A stretch of 44,121 bases of DNA from UBA6921 sp031363085 (GCA_031363085.1 JANLTU010000074.1:1-44121), one strand, 5' to 3'. Positions 31,951 to 41,135 are shown, counted from the first letter of the stretch. Numbers and translations are program-made. Notes: a model not told the origin generated them from the letters alone.

Positions 31951-33009
31951 ATGGTTATTCGAAAAACAGTGTCAGGAATTATTGGGATGGGAATGTTGCT
32001 TGGAACGGTAGTCATTGCAAACAACGGGTATGCGAGCTCCGGTGGACTTAGCCGCGATCACGAAAACGAACATTTTCAATTTGGCTTGTGGGCCGATATG
32101 CCCTACGCGAAAAACGGCGATGATCCTAAAGTCGCGGCGTTGATTGCGGATATGAATTCTACGCAACTCGCCTTCACGATTTTCGGTGGTGATACCAAGG
32201 ACGGCAGTTCGTTATGCACGGATGCCGCCATCAATACGGCGCCCACAGCGTTGTTCAACCAAGTGAGCGCGCCGACGGTGTATGTCCTGGGTGATAACGA
32301 ATGGACCGACTGTCATCGCAAGAATAACGGTGGGTACAACGCGCTGGAACGTTTGAACTATCTGCGCCAGAGCATGTTTGCCTCGGAGAGCAGTTTTGGT
32401 CAGAGCAAGATGGTGCTGGAACACCAGGGCATATTGGGCGGCGTATACAGCGAAAATACCCGCTGGACTTTCAACGGCATCATGTTTGTGGGTCTTAATG
32501 TGCCGGGTAGTAACAATAATAAAGTGAATGCAGGGGAGTGTTTGAGCGCGAAGAGCGTGCGCACACAAGTGGATTGCGACGCCGACAATGCCGAGTATGC
32601 GGATCGTAACGCACACAACCTGACTTGGATAAAGGAGTCGTTCCAAATTGCTAAGCAGAAGCAGGCGGCGGGCGTGATGGTTGTCATTCAGGCTGATCCA
32701 GGATTCGACTTGCCGGAAACGGAAACCATCAACGAGCGCGTAACGTTTCCGGGGATCGACGGCTATACCGACTTTCTTGATGCGTTGGTTGCAGAAACCA
32801 GTGCGTTTGCCGGAGAGGTCGTGTTGGTGCATGGGGATACGCATTTTTTCAAAATCGACAAACCATTGTTGTCGCCGACAAAGCTGCTGAAAAACTTCAC
32901 GCGGGTGGAAACTTTTGGCAGCCCCAGCGTGCATTGGATCAAGGTGAAGGTCGACGCGCACAGCCGTAACGTGTTCAGGTTCGAGCCAATGATGGTTCCT
33001 GGAAACTAA
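31951..33009 (+). CDS. Exported metallophosphoesterase-like protein
   Basis: The 352-residue protein has a signal peptide (about residues 1-28, ending near GYAS). Its motif series resembles calcineurin-type phosphoesterases: LWADMPY (metal Asp), FGGDTKDG (bridging Asp), VLGDNEWTDCHR (Asn and neighbouring His) and VHGDTHFF near the C-terminus. The first motif lacks the usual His of DxH, so it is a variant. Two Cys pairs could form disulfides in the periplasm. An intrinsic terminator follows, making it monocistronic. A Pho-box-like sequence upstream would suit a phosphate-releasing enzyme. Substrate unknown. Confidence 0.8.
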   Translation: MVIRKTVSGIIGMGMLLGTVVIANNGYASSGGLSRDHENEHFQFGLWADMPYAKNGDDPKVAALIADMNSTQLAFTIFGGDTKDGSSLCTDAAINTAPTALFNQVSAPTVYVLGDNEWTDCHRKNNGGYNALERLNYLRQSMFASESSFGQSKMVLEHQGILGGVYSENTRWTFNGIMFVGLNVPGSNNNKVNAGECLSAKSVRTQVDCDADNAEYADRNAHNLTWIKESFQIAKQKQAAGVMVVIQADPGFDLPETETINERVTFPGIDGYTDFLDALVAETSAFAGEVVLVHGDTHFFKIDKPLLSPTKLLKNFTRVETFGSPSVHWIKVKVDAHSRNVFRFEPMMVPGN

Positions 33010-33043
33010 AGCAATCCTGCGATAATGGCAGCGTTGTTTGAAG

Positions 33044-33077
33044 CGCCCGGATGGCGATCAGCCCTCCGGGCGTTTTT
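33044..33077 (+). terminator. Intrinsic terminator
   Basis: An 8-bp stem (33044-33051 with 33065-33072) with a 13-nt loop is followed by TTTTT. It ends the metallophosphoesterase-like transcript and faces the convergent DsrE-like gene. Confidence 0.85.
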
Positions 33078-33133
33078 GCGTTAACTTGAAATACAAAAAA
33101 CGGATCTGACTTGTGCCCGGTACTCGGCGTGCC

Positions 33134-33745
33134 TCATGGTTGCAGGTAGGCATAGCCCCGCATTTGTAAATCCAAAATTGCGGTGTTGCCGCCGGGCACC
33201 ATTTCTACACCTTGAATGATATTTTGGGTTTTGATGTTGTAGGTGCGTGCGGCTTGTTGGCAAAGGTAAAATTTGAAGCCCCATTTCAAGCCTTCTTCCA
33301 CCAGCGACTTCCAGGCCGGATTGTAGTTTGGGTCGTTCACTTGGGCGGGTAACGCAGTCGCCGGGTCCGCCAGCAACAACACGCCGGAATTGGTCGCTAC
33401 GATGATGATGTCAACATCCGTGCCGATCTTCATACCATGCGTGACTTCATAGGTTTCACGCATCTTGTGCAAGTTGTCGATGAAGTAAGGTTTGTCCAGG
33501 GTCGGCTTACCGTTTTTGTCAAACCCATGCAGCCTGTTTATCGAAATGACTACTTTTGCTTTCTTGCGCACCTCCAGGCAATGCGTGATGTCGCGGGTTC
33601 CCGGCCCGAATTCCTGATCCAGCGTTAGGCCATTCACCAAACCCACCGGACATTCCTTATTTGAGTTATCCGCGCTTGCCGTCATGGTCCATAACACCAG
33701 TGCTGCAGCGCATAGGTTTTTTGTAAAAACATTTTGTTTAATCAA
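33134..33745 (-). CDS. Exported DsrE-family-like protein
   Basis: The 203-residue protein has a signal peptide (NLCAAALVLWTMTASADN region). The mature part contains VDIIIVATNSGVLLL and FKFYLCQQAARTYNI, where the Cys matches the conserved Cys of DsrE/DsrF-like sulfur-relay folds. Periplasmic DsrE-like proteins of unknown role are common in sulfur- and metal-exposed bacteria. The ATG at 33775 is in frame, but GAGGAAA lies about 6 bases before TTG 33745, where the signal peptide n-region (IKQNVFTKN) begins. A TTG start is therefore preferred, and uncertain. It converges on the metallophosphoesterase-like gene. Confidence 0.72.
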   Translation of the reverse strand: MIKQNVFTKNLCAAALVLWTMTASADNSNKECPVGLVNGLTLDQEFGPGTRDITHCLEVRKKAKVVISINRLHGFDKNGKPTLDKPYFIDNLHKMRETYEVTHGMKIGTDVDIIIVATNSGVLLLADPATALPAQVNDPNYNPAWKSLVEEGLKWGFKFYLCQQAARTYNIKTQNIIQGVEMVPGGNTAILDLQMRGYAYLQP

Positions 33746-33775
33746 GGTAATTTCCTCGCCCAAGTTGAAATGCAT

Positions 33776-34085
33776 TATGTGGACGTCCCTGTCGCCCCAA
33801 AAGGGAAACGTCCCTGGACCACGCGCAGAATACCGATTTACCGCGACCAGTTACAAAAAATGTTTAGCCCTGCACCATTTATGCATATTTAAAATTGTCG
33901 AGCTCCGTTTTAATCGGCACGCTGGGGTTATGTCCGGATCATGCGCACGGCGCACAATGAGTAGTCTTTTTCAAAGCAACGCTGCCGCACCCAGGCGACA
34001 AACGCGTGGTGTCATCAGGGATGGGCGTGTTGCTCACTGCGTTAGTGGCAACTCATGCGGGCGGCAAACGGATGCTCAAGTTTTA
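33776..34085. other. Non-coding stretch before the MITE
   Basis: About 310 bp carry open frames but no recognisable protein, RNA or ribosome site. It holds the upstream region of the DsrE-like gene. The remainder shows nothing I can assign. Confidence 0.6.
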
Positions 34086-34228
34086 GAGCCTGTTCAAGAT
34101 CTCATGGGCGGGCGCATTGCGGCGTTAAAATCGAATTTACGAATGCTCACCTACTGCGTGTATGCTTCCGCTTCTGCATTCGGTTTTGCCTAGCACTGCA
34201 TCCCTCCAATGAGATCTTGAACAGGCTC
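34086..34228. mobile_element. 143-bp MITE with 20-bp terminal inverted repeats and TTA duplication
   Basis: The ends GAGCCTGTTCAAGATCTCAT (34086-34105) and its exact reverse complement (34209-34228) are perfect 20-bp inverted repeats. They are flanked on both sides by TTA (34083-34085 and 34229-34231), a 3-bp target duplication. The 103-bp interior has no coding potential. Three-base duplications of this kind are made by some IS5-family groups, so a related full-length element elsewhere in the genome would supply the transposase. Perfect ends imply recent movement. Confidence 0.85.
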
Positions 34229-34347
34229 TTATCCGTGGCATGAATGACTCTGGCTCTAAAAGGAAAATTCCAGTTTAATTAAACCAAGCTTAAGTTCTAC
34301 GTCGTATACTATTTCACCATCTAAAACCCGCAGTGAGGTAACCACTT

Positions 34348-34929
34348 ATGAACTCCACAACCCATCCTATGGTTCAGGCGTATACCAGCAAAGCGAAAAC
34401 TCATCCGCTGATCATCACCGCCGCCGTCGCGCTGATTTTATTCAGCGTAGTGGGTATCGGTGTGATGACGGGTTTGATTCCAACAGCCAATTCAAAATCC
34501 GGCAATGCCAAGCCTGAGCAGACGGCGGCGTTGAGCGCGCCAACCGCTGCGGTGCATTCCGAGCCGCTAGCGAAAAAAGTGGAAGCTACGCCCGTGTGCG
34601 TAAATTGCGGCGTGGTTCAAACAGTGCGCGCGGTAGAAAAAGCGCGTGAAGCTTCGGGTTTGGGCGCAATTGCGGGTGGTATCACCGGTGCGGTGGTCGG
34701 GCATCAGATCGGTGAAGGGCAGGGTAAATCGTTGGCAACCATGGTAGCGGCGGTGGGTGGCGCAGTGGCGGGAAACAAGATCGAGCAGAATATGCACAAG
34801 ACGCGCAGCATTAATGTCAACGTACGTATGGATGACGGTACGGTTCGCACCGTGCGGCTGGATGCCGATCCGGGGCTGTTGCCGGGTGACAAGGTTAAAG
34901 TCGTCGATGGGGTGCTGGTACGGCGCTAG
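34348..34929 (+). CDS. Glycine-zipper 2TM-domain membrane protein
   Basis: The 193-residue protein has a transmembrane helix near residues 21-42 (LIITAAVALILFSVVGIGVM), then an Ala/Glu-rich linker. A CVNCGVVQTV segment (CxxC) leads into the glycine-zipper: GLGAIAGGITGAVVGHQIG and MVAAVGGAVAGNKIEQ. The C-terminal domain (NVNVRMDDGTVRTVRLDADP...GDKVKVVDG) is the usual companion of this 17-kDa-antigen-like family. It is an envelope-integrity protein by family; the CxxC before the zipper could bind metal or form a disulfide. ATG 34348 follows GTGAGG weakly. Confidence 0.85.
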   Translation: MNSTTHPMVQAYTSKAKTHPLIITAAVALILFSVVGIGVMTGLIPTANSKSGNAKPEQTAALSAPTAAVHSEPLAKKVEATPVCVNCGVVQTVRAVEKAREASGLGAIAGGITGAVVGHQIGEGQGKSLATMVAAVGGAVAGNKIEQNMHKTRSINVNVRMDDGTVRTVRLDADPGLLPGDKVKVVDGVLVRR

Positions 34930-34972
34930 CGTTGTGGCGAAAAGCACGGCGTTTTTCGCTTTGCGGCGACAT

Positions 34973-35013
34973 AAAAAATCCTGCGCAGCACGGTGGCTAC
35001 GCGGGATTTTTAT
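34973..35013. terminator. Bidirectional terminator between convergent genes
   Basis: AAAAAATCCTGCG (34973-34985) pairs with CGCGGGATTTTTA (35000-35012) with one wobble. A-tract and T-tract arms let it serve both the glycine-zipper gene and the convergent small exported protein gene. Confidence 0.85.
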
Positions 35014-35032
35014 TTAGACAGAAATTAAAAAA

Positions 35033-35290
35033 CTATTTCTTCTTGGCTTCTTTTACGGTAATGGCTGCGGCGGTCATGCTGTATTCGATGGTGACTTTCT
35101 CACCGACTTTAAGTTCGCCGGTGACTTTGGTGGCGGCATCACGGGCCATTTCAAATTTCTCCTTACCTTTTTCCACCACAATGGTTTTATCGTCGACGGA
35201 GATGATCGGGCCGGTAACCTGATAAGTTTTTCCAGCCATTGCAAGCGGCGCAGCGGCGAATAAAGCGGCAAAAACGAGTGCTTTTTTCAT
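35033..35290 (-). CDS. Small exported protein, unrecognised family
   Basis: The 85-residue protein has a classical signal peptide (MKKALVFAALFAAAPLAMAG, cleavage after AMA). The mature part is about 65 residues, beta-rich and Lys-rich: TYQVTGPIISVDDKTIVVEK and LKVGEKVTIEYSMTA, resembling a small OB- or SH3-like barrel. It has no cysteine. ATG 35290 follows AAGGAGA; the frame is open upstream to 35335 without a better site. The role is unknown; the final KEAKKK tail is very basic. Confidence 0.8.
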   Translation of the reverse strand: MKKALVFAALFAAAPLAMAGKTYQVTGPIISVDDKTIVVEKGKEKFEMARDAATKVTGELKVGEKVTIEYSMTAAAITVKEAKKK

Positions 35291-35450
35291 AATGTTCTCC
35301 TTGGGATAAGTTAGGGGGACGTGCGCGCGAGACACTATCGAGGCGTTGACCCGTCGTCAAGCACGATAGTCTGAATTACCAAACGCGTTAGTCGCATAAA
35401 ATGCTTGGTGTATGATACCGGCGATTGTTTCCCAATAGGGCAGCGCGCAG

Positions 35451-38400
35451 ATGATTTTCAAAGCTCTTTTCAAGCCGAAATGGCAGCACAAAGATCCGCA
35501 GGTGCGCAAACGCGCGGTGCACGACTTGAATCTCGCGCGCACTGAAGATTGCGCTGCGTTGCTGCAGGTCATGCACAGCGACGCGCAGGCTGAGGTGCGC
35601 AGCGTAGCGCTAAAGCGTATTACCGATCTCGACGTGTTGGCGAGTGTCACGAAAACCGATGCAAGTGAAGATGTGCGCAGCGCCGCCGGTCAACGTTACA
35701 TGCAATTGCTCTGCGGTGTTGAACGTGGCACGGAGACGCTTGCGAATCGTTTGCAGCGCTTGGCGGCAAGTGCCGATATCAAGCTATTTGAAGAGATTAC
35801 CCGTCGCGGGGTTGAAAGCGAGTTGCGTGCTGCGGCATTGCAACGCGTGGAGCGCGAGGCGTTGCTGGGCGACATCGCGTTGCAGGACCCCGACGCCGAG
35901 TTGCGTTACGCGGCCGTGGCGCGCCTCAAGCAGAAATCCACCCTGGAACGTGTCGCCAAACATGCCCGCGTGAAAGACAAGCGGGTGTGCGCAGCGGCCC
36001 GTGAAAAGCTTGCACAGATGGCCGCTGATGAGGAACGTCCGAAGCGCTTGTATCAGCAGGCGCGGCTTGCATGTGCGGCCTTGGAGGCGCTGGCGCGCGT
36101 GTCGGACTGGACTGTGGTCGGTGCGCGGCTAACCCCAATTGAAACCGAATGGCAGAAAATTCACGCCGAATGGGATGGCGCCAAAGACGGCGCCTTTGAC
36201 GCTGATCTCGAAGCCCGTTTTGCTGCGGCACGCACAGCATTCGATGCCGCGTTTGCACAGCACGAGCAGGCTCTGCGTGAGCAGCGCGAGGTGGCGGCAC
36301 AGCGTGAAGCCTTGCACGCGCGCAAACGCGAACTGTGCGCCGAACTGGAACGACTGCTCGCTTCGATAAGACAACAAGCGGCGCCGCTGGCCGACGATGA
36401 GGCAACGTTAGCCGGAGCCTTGCGCGTGGTGCGCAGTGCCTGGGACGAGGTCGGTAGCCTGTCCGCCGGCGAGGAACAGCCTTGGCGCGCACGCTTTGGC
36501 GCGCTTGCGCAACAGGTCGAAGCGATGCTCTACGACATCCCGCGCTACCACCTTGCACAGGCGGCTTTGTTGGATGTCGAGACCCGCGCACAAGCAACCT
36601 TGGCATCAAGTGAGTTGTTAGCAGAACACACTATTAAAATGTTGGAGAAGGCGTTGGTCAGCATCGCTCGCCCACACTATTTCACATTCGATGCAGCGCT
36701 TGAACAGCGTATCCGTAGCGTGTTTGAACAACTGCGGGCACGCCGTGTACAGCAGTTGCAAAAAGCGCAAGACGACCTCGCGACCTTTACGCGTTTGGTG
36801 GGCGAAATTGTGCAGGCCACTGAAGACGGGCAGTCCCAGGCCGCTGCGGAACACCATCGTGAGGTGCAACAGGTGTACGACAGTTTGCCGGCGTTCGATG
36901 CGGCCACGCTGCGTAAACAAGACGTGTATCGTCAATGGCAGGCAGCAGCTAAAAACGTGCGGGTGCTGTGGTCGTGGAAGCGTTGGGCTGGTGCGCCGGT
37001 GAAAGAAAATCTGGTCGCGGAAATGGAGAGCTTGGCCACGCAGTTACAACAGGCGTCGAGTCTGCCACGCGACTACCACGACATCGCCGACAAGATTCGC
37101 GCTGCGCGTGATCAGTGGAAGGAGCTGGGAGCAACCGATAATGCCGGCGCCAAAGCCTTATGGGAAAGATTCAAGACCGCCTGCGACGCCGCCTATGTTC
37201 CGTGCGAGGTGTTCTTCGCCCAGGAGCGTGAACAGCGCAAGCAACATGCGCTGCAAAAAAGCGCGATCTGTTCCGGGCTGGAGCAGTTCATCGCGGACAG
37301 CGATTGGGCACACACCGATTGGAAAAAAATCGAGCATCTGCTGCGTACTGCTCGGGCAGAATGGAACGACATCGGACCAGTGGAGCGCGCGCAGAGCAAC
37401 ATCTTGAATAAACGCTTTCGTGTGATGATGGACGATCTTGCCGCGCGCCTGAGTGCGGAGAAAAAACTTAATAAGTCAAAAAAGGAAACCTTGATCCGCC
37501 GCATGGAACAACTCGCGGATACGGTAAAAGACCTGCTCGCCGACAGCCCGGCACTGAAAGACGCGATCCTTCAGGCCAAGCAATTGCAAAGCCAGTGGAA
37601 GCTCATTGGCCAATCGGCGGAATCGAACAGTTTGTGGAATATCTTTCGTGCCGCCAGTAACCGGATTTTTGCACAACGTGAAGCCGCGCACGCGGCTCAG
37701 GATCAACAGCGTCAGGAACACCTGACGCGCGCGCAGTCTCTGTGTGCCCAGGTGGAGGAGCTTGCACGCCTGGAAGGCGACGCGCTGCGGCAAGCACATG
37801 GCAAAGTGCAGCAGGCGAAAGCCGACTTTGAACAAGTTGGGCCGTTACCAAAAGAGGCGGAGCGTGACATCGCGCAGAAATTTCAGCGTGCCTGTCGGGA
37901 GTTTGAGAAGCAGGAAAGAATCGCGTTGCAGCAGGAGCGCGTACAAAGTGCACACCTGTTCGAACGTAAAGTCGAACTTTGTAACGTGCTGGAAAATGCG
38001 GCGGAACGCTTAATGTCTGGGGCCTTGACCGGCGAGGTGGTCGCGACACAGATGCTCACCGCGCAAGAAGCGTGGCAGGCGTTGGCCTCATTGCCAGACG
38101 AAATCGAGCAGGTGCTCAGTGCGCGCTTTCAGGTGACGGCGGATACCTTGCATGGTTTGCGAGGGCCGCAGCATGACAAGGTGGTCGCGCAGTTTGCACA
38201 GCGCGCACAAGAAAATCTGGTCAGCAAGGAACTGCTGTGCTTGCGTCTGGAAATCGCCCTCGGCATCGAGTCGCCACCCGAATATCGCGCGCAGCGGATG
38301 CAATATCAGGTTGACCAGTTGGCGCGCCGTATGAAGACTGGCGAAACTCAGGATGCCGCGCAGGTGCCGCAGTTGTTACGGCAATGGTGTTTCATCGGAC

Positions 38401-38486
38401 CGGTGGCGGCCGCCCACACCGAAGCGCTACGCGCGCGCTTTGAGCGCGCTCGCGTGGCGGTCGGCGCGGTTGAGATGGTCGCCTAA
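35451..38486 (+). CDS. Giant DUF349 protein with N-terminal HEAT-like repeats
   Basis: The 1011-residue cytoplasmic protein, rich in Ala, Gln, Arg and Glu, is largely helical. Residues 1-190 form HEAT-like repeats (KDPQVRKRAV, DAQAEVRSVALKRI, DPDAELRYAAVARL). After that come several DUF349 units marked by W-x(2-3)-I/L/G phrases such as WQKIHAEWD, WDEVGSLSAGEE, WKELGATDN, WNDIGPVER and WKLIGQSAE, each followed by an LxxRFxxA helix. DUF349 proteins are long coiled-coil proteins of uncertain role. It begins a three-gene operon: its TAA overlaps the ATG of the oxidoreductase gene. No membrane segment seen. Confidence 0.87.
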   Translation: MIFKALFKPKWQHKDPQVRKRAVHDLNLARTEDCAALLQVMHSDAQAEVRSVALKRITDLDVLASVTKTDASEDVRSAAGQRYMQLLCGVERGTETLANRLQRLAASADIKLFEEITRRGVESELRAAALQRVEREALLGDIALQDPDAELRYAAVARLKQKSTLERVAKHARVKDKRVCAAAREKLAQMAADEERPKRLYQQARLACAALEALARVSDWTVVGARLTPIETEWQKIHAEWDGAKDGAFDADLEARFAAARTAFDAAFAQHEQALREQREVAAQREALHARKRELCAELERLLASIRQQAAPLADDEATLAGALRVVRSAWDEVGSLSAGEEQPWRARFGALAQQVEAMLYDIPRYHLAQAALLDVETRAQATLASSELLAEHTIKMLEKALVSIARPHYFTFDAALEQRIRSVFEQLRARRVQQLQKAQDDLATFTRLVGEIVQATEDGQSQAAAEHHREVQQVYDSLPAFDAATLRKQDVYRQWQAAAKNVRVLWSWKRWAGAPVKENLVAEMESLATQLQQASSLPRDYHDIADKIRAARDQWKELGATDNAGAKALWERFKTACDAAYVPCEVFFAQEREQRKQHALQKSAICSGLEQFIADSDWAHTDWKKIEHLLRTARAEWNDIGPVERAQSNILNKRFRVMMDDLAARLSAEKKLNKSKKETLIRRMEQLADTVKDLLADSPALKDAILQAKQLQSQWKLIGQSAESNSLWNIFRAASNRIFAQREAAHAAQDQQRQEHLTRAQSLCAQVEELARLEGDALRQAHGKVQQAKADFEQVGPLPKEAERDIAQKFQRACREFEKQERIALQQERVQSAHLFERKVELCNVLENAAERLMSGALTGEVVATQMLTAQEAWQALASLPDEIEQVLSARFQVTADTLHGLRGPQHDKVVAQFAQRAQENLVSKELLCLRLEIALGIESPPEYRAQRMQYQVDQLARRMKTGETQDAAQVPQLLRQWCFIGPVAAAHTEALRARFERARVAVGAVEMVA

Positions 38487-39484
38487 TGCACGCTGTCGTA
38501 GTCACAGCGGTTGGCGGGCCGGAGGTGTTGCAGTGGCGTGACGTGCCGGTGCCTGACATTCAACACCCGCATCAGGTGCGCGTGCAACTCAAAGCGGCCG
38601 GCGTCAATCCGCTTGACACCAAATTGCGCCGGCGCGGCACTTATTATCCTGAGCACTTGCCAAGCATTCTGGGTTGCGATGGCGCCGGTGTGGTGGATGC
38701 GGTGGGTACGCAAGTGACGCGCTTTAAGGCGGGCGATGCCGTGTATTTTTGCAACGGCGGCATTGGCGGCGCACCCGGAAATTATGCGCAGTACTGCGTG
38801 CTTGACGAGCATTACCTGGCGCGCAAACCGGCGTCGCTGGATTTTATTCATGCCGCCGCCGTGCCCTTGGTGTTGCTGACGGCATGGGAAGCGCTACACC
38901 AACGCGCTCAAGTGCGCACCCAAGATGAAGTGTTGATCCATGCCGGTGCCGGCGGGGTGGGACACATCGCGGTGCAGTTGGCGCGTATCGCCGGTGCGCG
39001 TGTGTGCACGACGGTGGGTTCACAAGCCAAGGCGGATTTCGTGCGGGCATTAGGCGCGGAGCGTGTCATTTTATATCGAGAGCAGAATTTCGTCGCCGAG
39101 GTCGCTGCTTGGAGTCGTGGCGATGGCGTAAATCTGATTTTCGATACCGTGGGTGGCGCAACCTTTGCGCAGAGTTTTGCGGCGGTGCGCGTGTACGGCG
39201 ATGTCGTCACGTTGTTGCAGCCGGACAGCAGCGTGGATTGGAACGTCGCGCGTGAAAAAAATCTGCGCGTGTCGTTCGAGTTGATGCTGACGCCGATGTT
39301 GATGGAGTTGCACGCCGCGCGGCTGCAGCAAACCAAGATTCTCGAACAGGGCGCCGCATTGTTCGACACCGGTCAACTGCGCGTGTCGGTGGCGGAAGTG
39401 CTGCCATTGCGTGAGGCAGCGCGCGCGCATCAACTGATCGAGCGCGGTGATACGCAAGGAAAAATCGTGTTGGAAGTGAGTTGA
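38486..39484 (+). CDS. Quinone oxidoreductase-type MDR family protein
   Basis: The 332-residue NAD(P)H-dependent medium-chain dehydrogenase/reductase is without structural zinc. It has the MDR N-terminal groove (VNPLDTKLRRRG, GCDGAGVVDAVG) and the nucleotide-binding loop HAGAGGVGHIAVQLARIAGA. IFDTVGG and a C-terminal EVLPLREAARAHQLIERG follow, as in zeta-crystallin/quinone oxidoreductases. There is no Cys/His catalytic zinc set. It overlaps the DUF349 gene by one base and the next gene by one base. Substrate may be a quinone or enal. Confidence 0.92.
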   Translation: MHAVVVTAVGGPEVLQWRDVPVPDIQHPHQVRVQLKAAGVNPLDTKLRRRGTYYPEHLPSILGCDGAGVVDAVGTQVTRFKAGDAVYFCNGGIGGAPGNYAQYCVLDEHYLARKPASLDFIHAAAVPLVLLTAWEALHQRAQVRTQDEVLIHAGAGGVGHIAVQLARIAGARVCTTVGSQAKADFVRALGAERVILYREQNFVAEVAAWSRGDGVNLIFDTVGGATFAQSFAAVRVYGDVVTLLQPDSSVDWNVAREKNLRVSFELMLTPMLMELHAARLQQTKILEQGAALFDTGQLRVSVAEVLPLREAARAHQLIERGDTQGKIVLEVS

Positions 39485-40068
39485 TGGCCAAGACCGCAAA
39501 AGATCAACGTCGTGCGCGCCGCGAACTGTTGCAACAATTCGAGAGCACCTACGACTTGGCGCAGTTTGATTACAAGAAAAAGATTCATCCCGCGCGTGGC
39601 AAATCCAAACTCATCGGCATCACGGTCGCCTGTGCGATTTACGGCGTGGTGTTCGCGATTGCCTATTTTTCATGGATCAGCGGGCGGGCCGAGTATGAAT
39701 TGTTTTTGAAAACCACCTGGGTGTTGTTGTTACCCGCTACCGCTGCCGGCATGTTCGCGTGGATGTTGGCATTTAACCGGCTCGACAATGCGGTGCGCCT
39801 ACCGCTTCAAAAAACAATCGTCAAGATCGAAGGCGAGGCGGGCATGTTGTGGCGTTACGCGCCGGTTCTTGCCGCCGCCGAGCCGAACAACACCGGCGCA
39901 AAAACCGCCTGCAATCGCTCACGCGAACAACGGGTGAAAGACCTTGATGAAGAAGATTATTGCGGCGCGCTGCAGGCCATTCACGGCGCGTTCAAAGCCG
40001 AAGACGCTACCCTGAGCGCAGAAGCGTTGCAGGAAGTTGCCACCAATCTTGCGCAGCACACCAGTTAG
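39484..40068 (+). CDS. Two-transmembrane-helix hypothetical protein
   Basis: The 194-residue protein has a basic N-terminus, then TM helices at about residues 45-67 (GITVACAIYGVVFAIAYFSW) and 79-98 (TTWVLLLPATAAGMFAWMLAF). A soluble, acidic, helical C-terminal half follows (EEDYCGALQAIHGAFKAEDA). I do not recognise a family. Its ATG overlaps the oxidoreductase stop (TGATG), so it is the third gene of the operon with the DUF349 protein. TTG 39481 is also in frame but adds only one residue. Confidence 0.82.
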   Translation: MAKTAKDQRRARRELLQQFESTYDLAQFDYKKKIHPARGKSKLIGITVACAIYGVVFAIAYFSWISGRAEYELFLKTTWVLLLPATAAGMFAWMLAFNRLDNAVRLPLQKTIVKIEGEAGMLWRYAPVLAAAEPNNTGAKTACNRSREQRVKDLDEEDYCGALQAIHGAFKAEDATLSAEALQEVATNLAQHTS

Positions 40069-40337
40069 AGCACACCTTCTTCCAGTTGCTTGAGATAGAT
40101 AAACTCCGGTGCATTCACACCGGCTTTTTTTCGTAGTTCGATCAACGCGGCAGACTCAAAAAAACTTCTGGCGCGCTCCAGGGAGTTCCAGCGCGAGAAG
40201 TGCACGATTTTATTTTTGTCGTGCTCATAGTTCAGCACTTGGTAGCTCTGTTCGCCGGCGGTTTTTCTGATCGCCGCCGCCGCATCAAAAACTTTTTTCC
40301 ACGCTGCATAGTCGGCCACGTCGTGGATGATCAGCAC
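40065..40337 (-). CDS. ABM-like (antibiotic biosynthesis monooxygenase fold) small protein
   Basis: This protein of about 90 residues has a dimeric alpha/beta-barrel-type pattern: LIIHDVADYAAWKKVFDAA, HDKNKIVHFSRWNSLERA and a late IYLKQLEEG strand. Family members include small monooxygenases and stress proteins that dimerise. The start is unsure: the frame opens with GTG 40337 and a possible AGGAA lies too far upstream, so the protein may be a few residues longer. It overlaps the convergent two-TM gene by four bases and follows the 2OG oxygenase gene by about 20 bases. Confidence 0.75.
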   Translation of the reverse strand: MLIIHDVADYAAWKKVFDAAAAIRKTAGEQSYQVLNYEHDKNKIVHFSRWNSLERARSFFESAALIELRKKAGVNAPEFIYLKQLEEGVL

Positions 40338-40356
40338 GTAATTGATTCAGGCTTCC

Positions 40357-40974
40357 TCACGCAAATACCACCCAGGTGGTCGCGATGTATTTTACGCCCG
40401 CCAGCAATATTGCGCCGCGATGCTCGTGCGTCCAAAACGGCGGGAACAACAGCATTTTGCCTTCCTGCGGTTTGATTTTTACATCCTGAAATAAAAATTC
40501 GGTTTCGCCACCGGGCCCGGCGACGTCGTTGAGGTACCAGATGACGACTAATTGCCGCTGGCTGAATTCATGGCTGCCGCCGTCGATATGCCAGTGGTAA
40601 AACTCACCGGCGTCGGTGCGCTGCACGTTGTAGCCCATGTCTTTGAAGCGGCCATTGAAATACGGGAATTGTGCGCGCACTGTGCGCACCGCCAAACCGG
40701 TGGAGCGCAGCAGAATTTGGTCGATATCTGTCCACTGAGGATTGCCGCTGACAGCCAAGTCGGTGGAGCGTTTGATCGAAACGTCATGCTGTGCGACCTG
40801 GCCGATGCGTCCCGCATACTGCTGGGCGGGATTGGCTTCGAAGCGCCGCACGATTTCCTGGCAGATGTCGGGTGTAAGGGCATGTTCGATTTCGTAGATG
40901 AAGCTGTGCGGTTTCACTTCGCGCAGTGTGTAAGGTGGCACCAGAGTATTGATCGGCAAGGGTGTGGGGGTCAT
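40357..40974 (-). CDS. 2-oxoglutarate/Fe(II)-dependent oxygenase, prolyl-hydroxylase-like
   Basis: The 205-residue protein has a double-stranded beta-helix core. Iron ligands are His and Asp of YHWHIDGGSH and the distal His in FWTHEHRG; the basic residue in AGVKYIATTWV would bind 2-oxoglutarate. MGYNVQRTDAGEFYHWH fits P4Hc-type enzymes. GGAGA precedes ATG 40974. The substrate (protein or small molecule) is unknown. It is read before the ABM-like gene on the same strand, about 20 bases apart, so the two may be cotranscribed. Confidence 0.88.
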   Translation of the reverse strand: MTPTPLPINTLVPPYTLREVKPHSFIYEIEHALTPDICQEIVRRFEANPAQQYAGRIGQVAQHDVSIKRSTDLAVSGNPQWTDIDQILLRSTGLAVRTVRAQFPYFNGRFKDMGYNVQRTDAGEFYHWHIDGGSHEFSQRQLVVIWYLNDVAGPGGETEFLFQDVKIKPQEGKMLLFPPFWTHEHRGAILLAGVKYIATTWVVFA

Positions 40975-41135
40975 GGCTTGTCTCCGTTATGCGGTGATTA
41001 TAAAGCGCATGCGCCCCGCCTTTGGTAATAGCGGCCTATCTCGTTGGTGATAGCAGCGAAGCAATTACAAAAGCAGGGCAGTAAGCTAATATCACCACAT
41101 CCAATTTAACCTGATTTCACAACAGGAGTCCGACC

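Noticed and set aside
33684..34193. 169-codon plus-strand frame upstream of the MITE
   Set aside because: Runs antisense through the signal peptide of the DsrE-like gene and into the MITE; no ribosome site and no recognisable domain.
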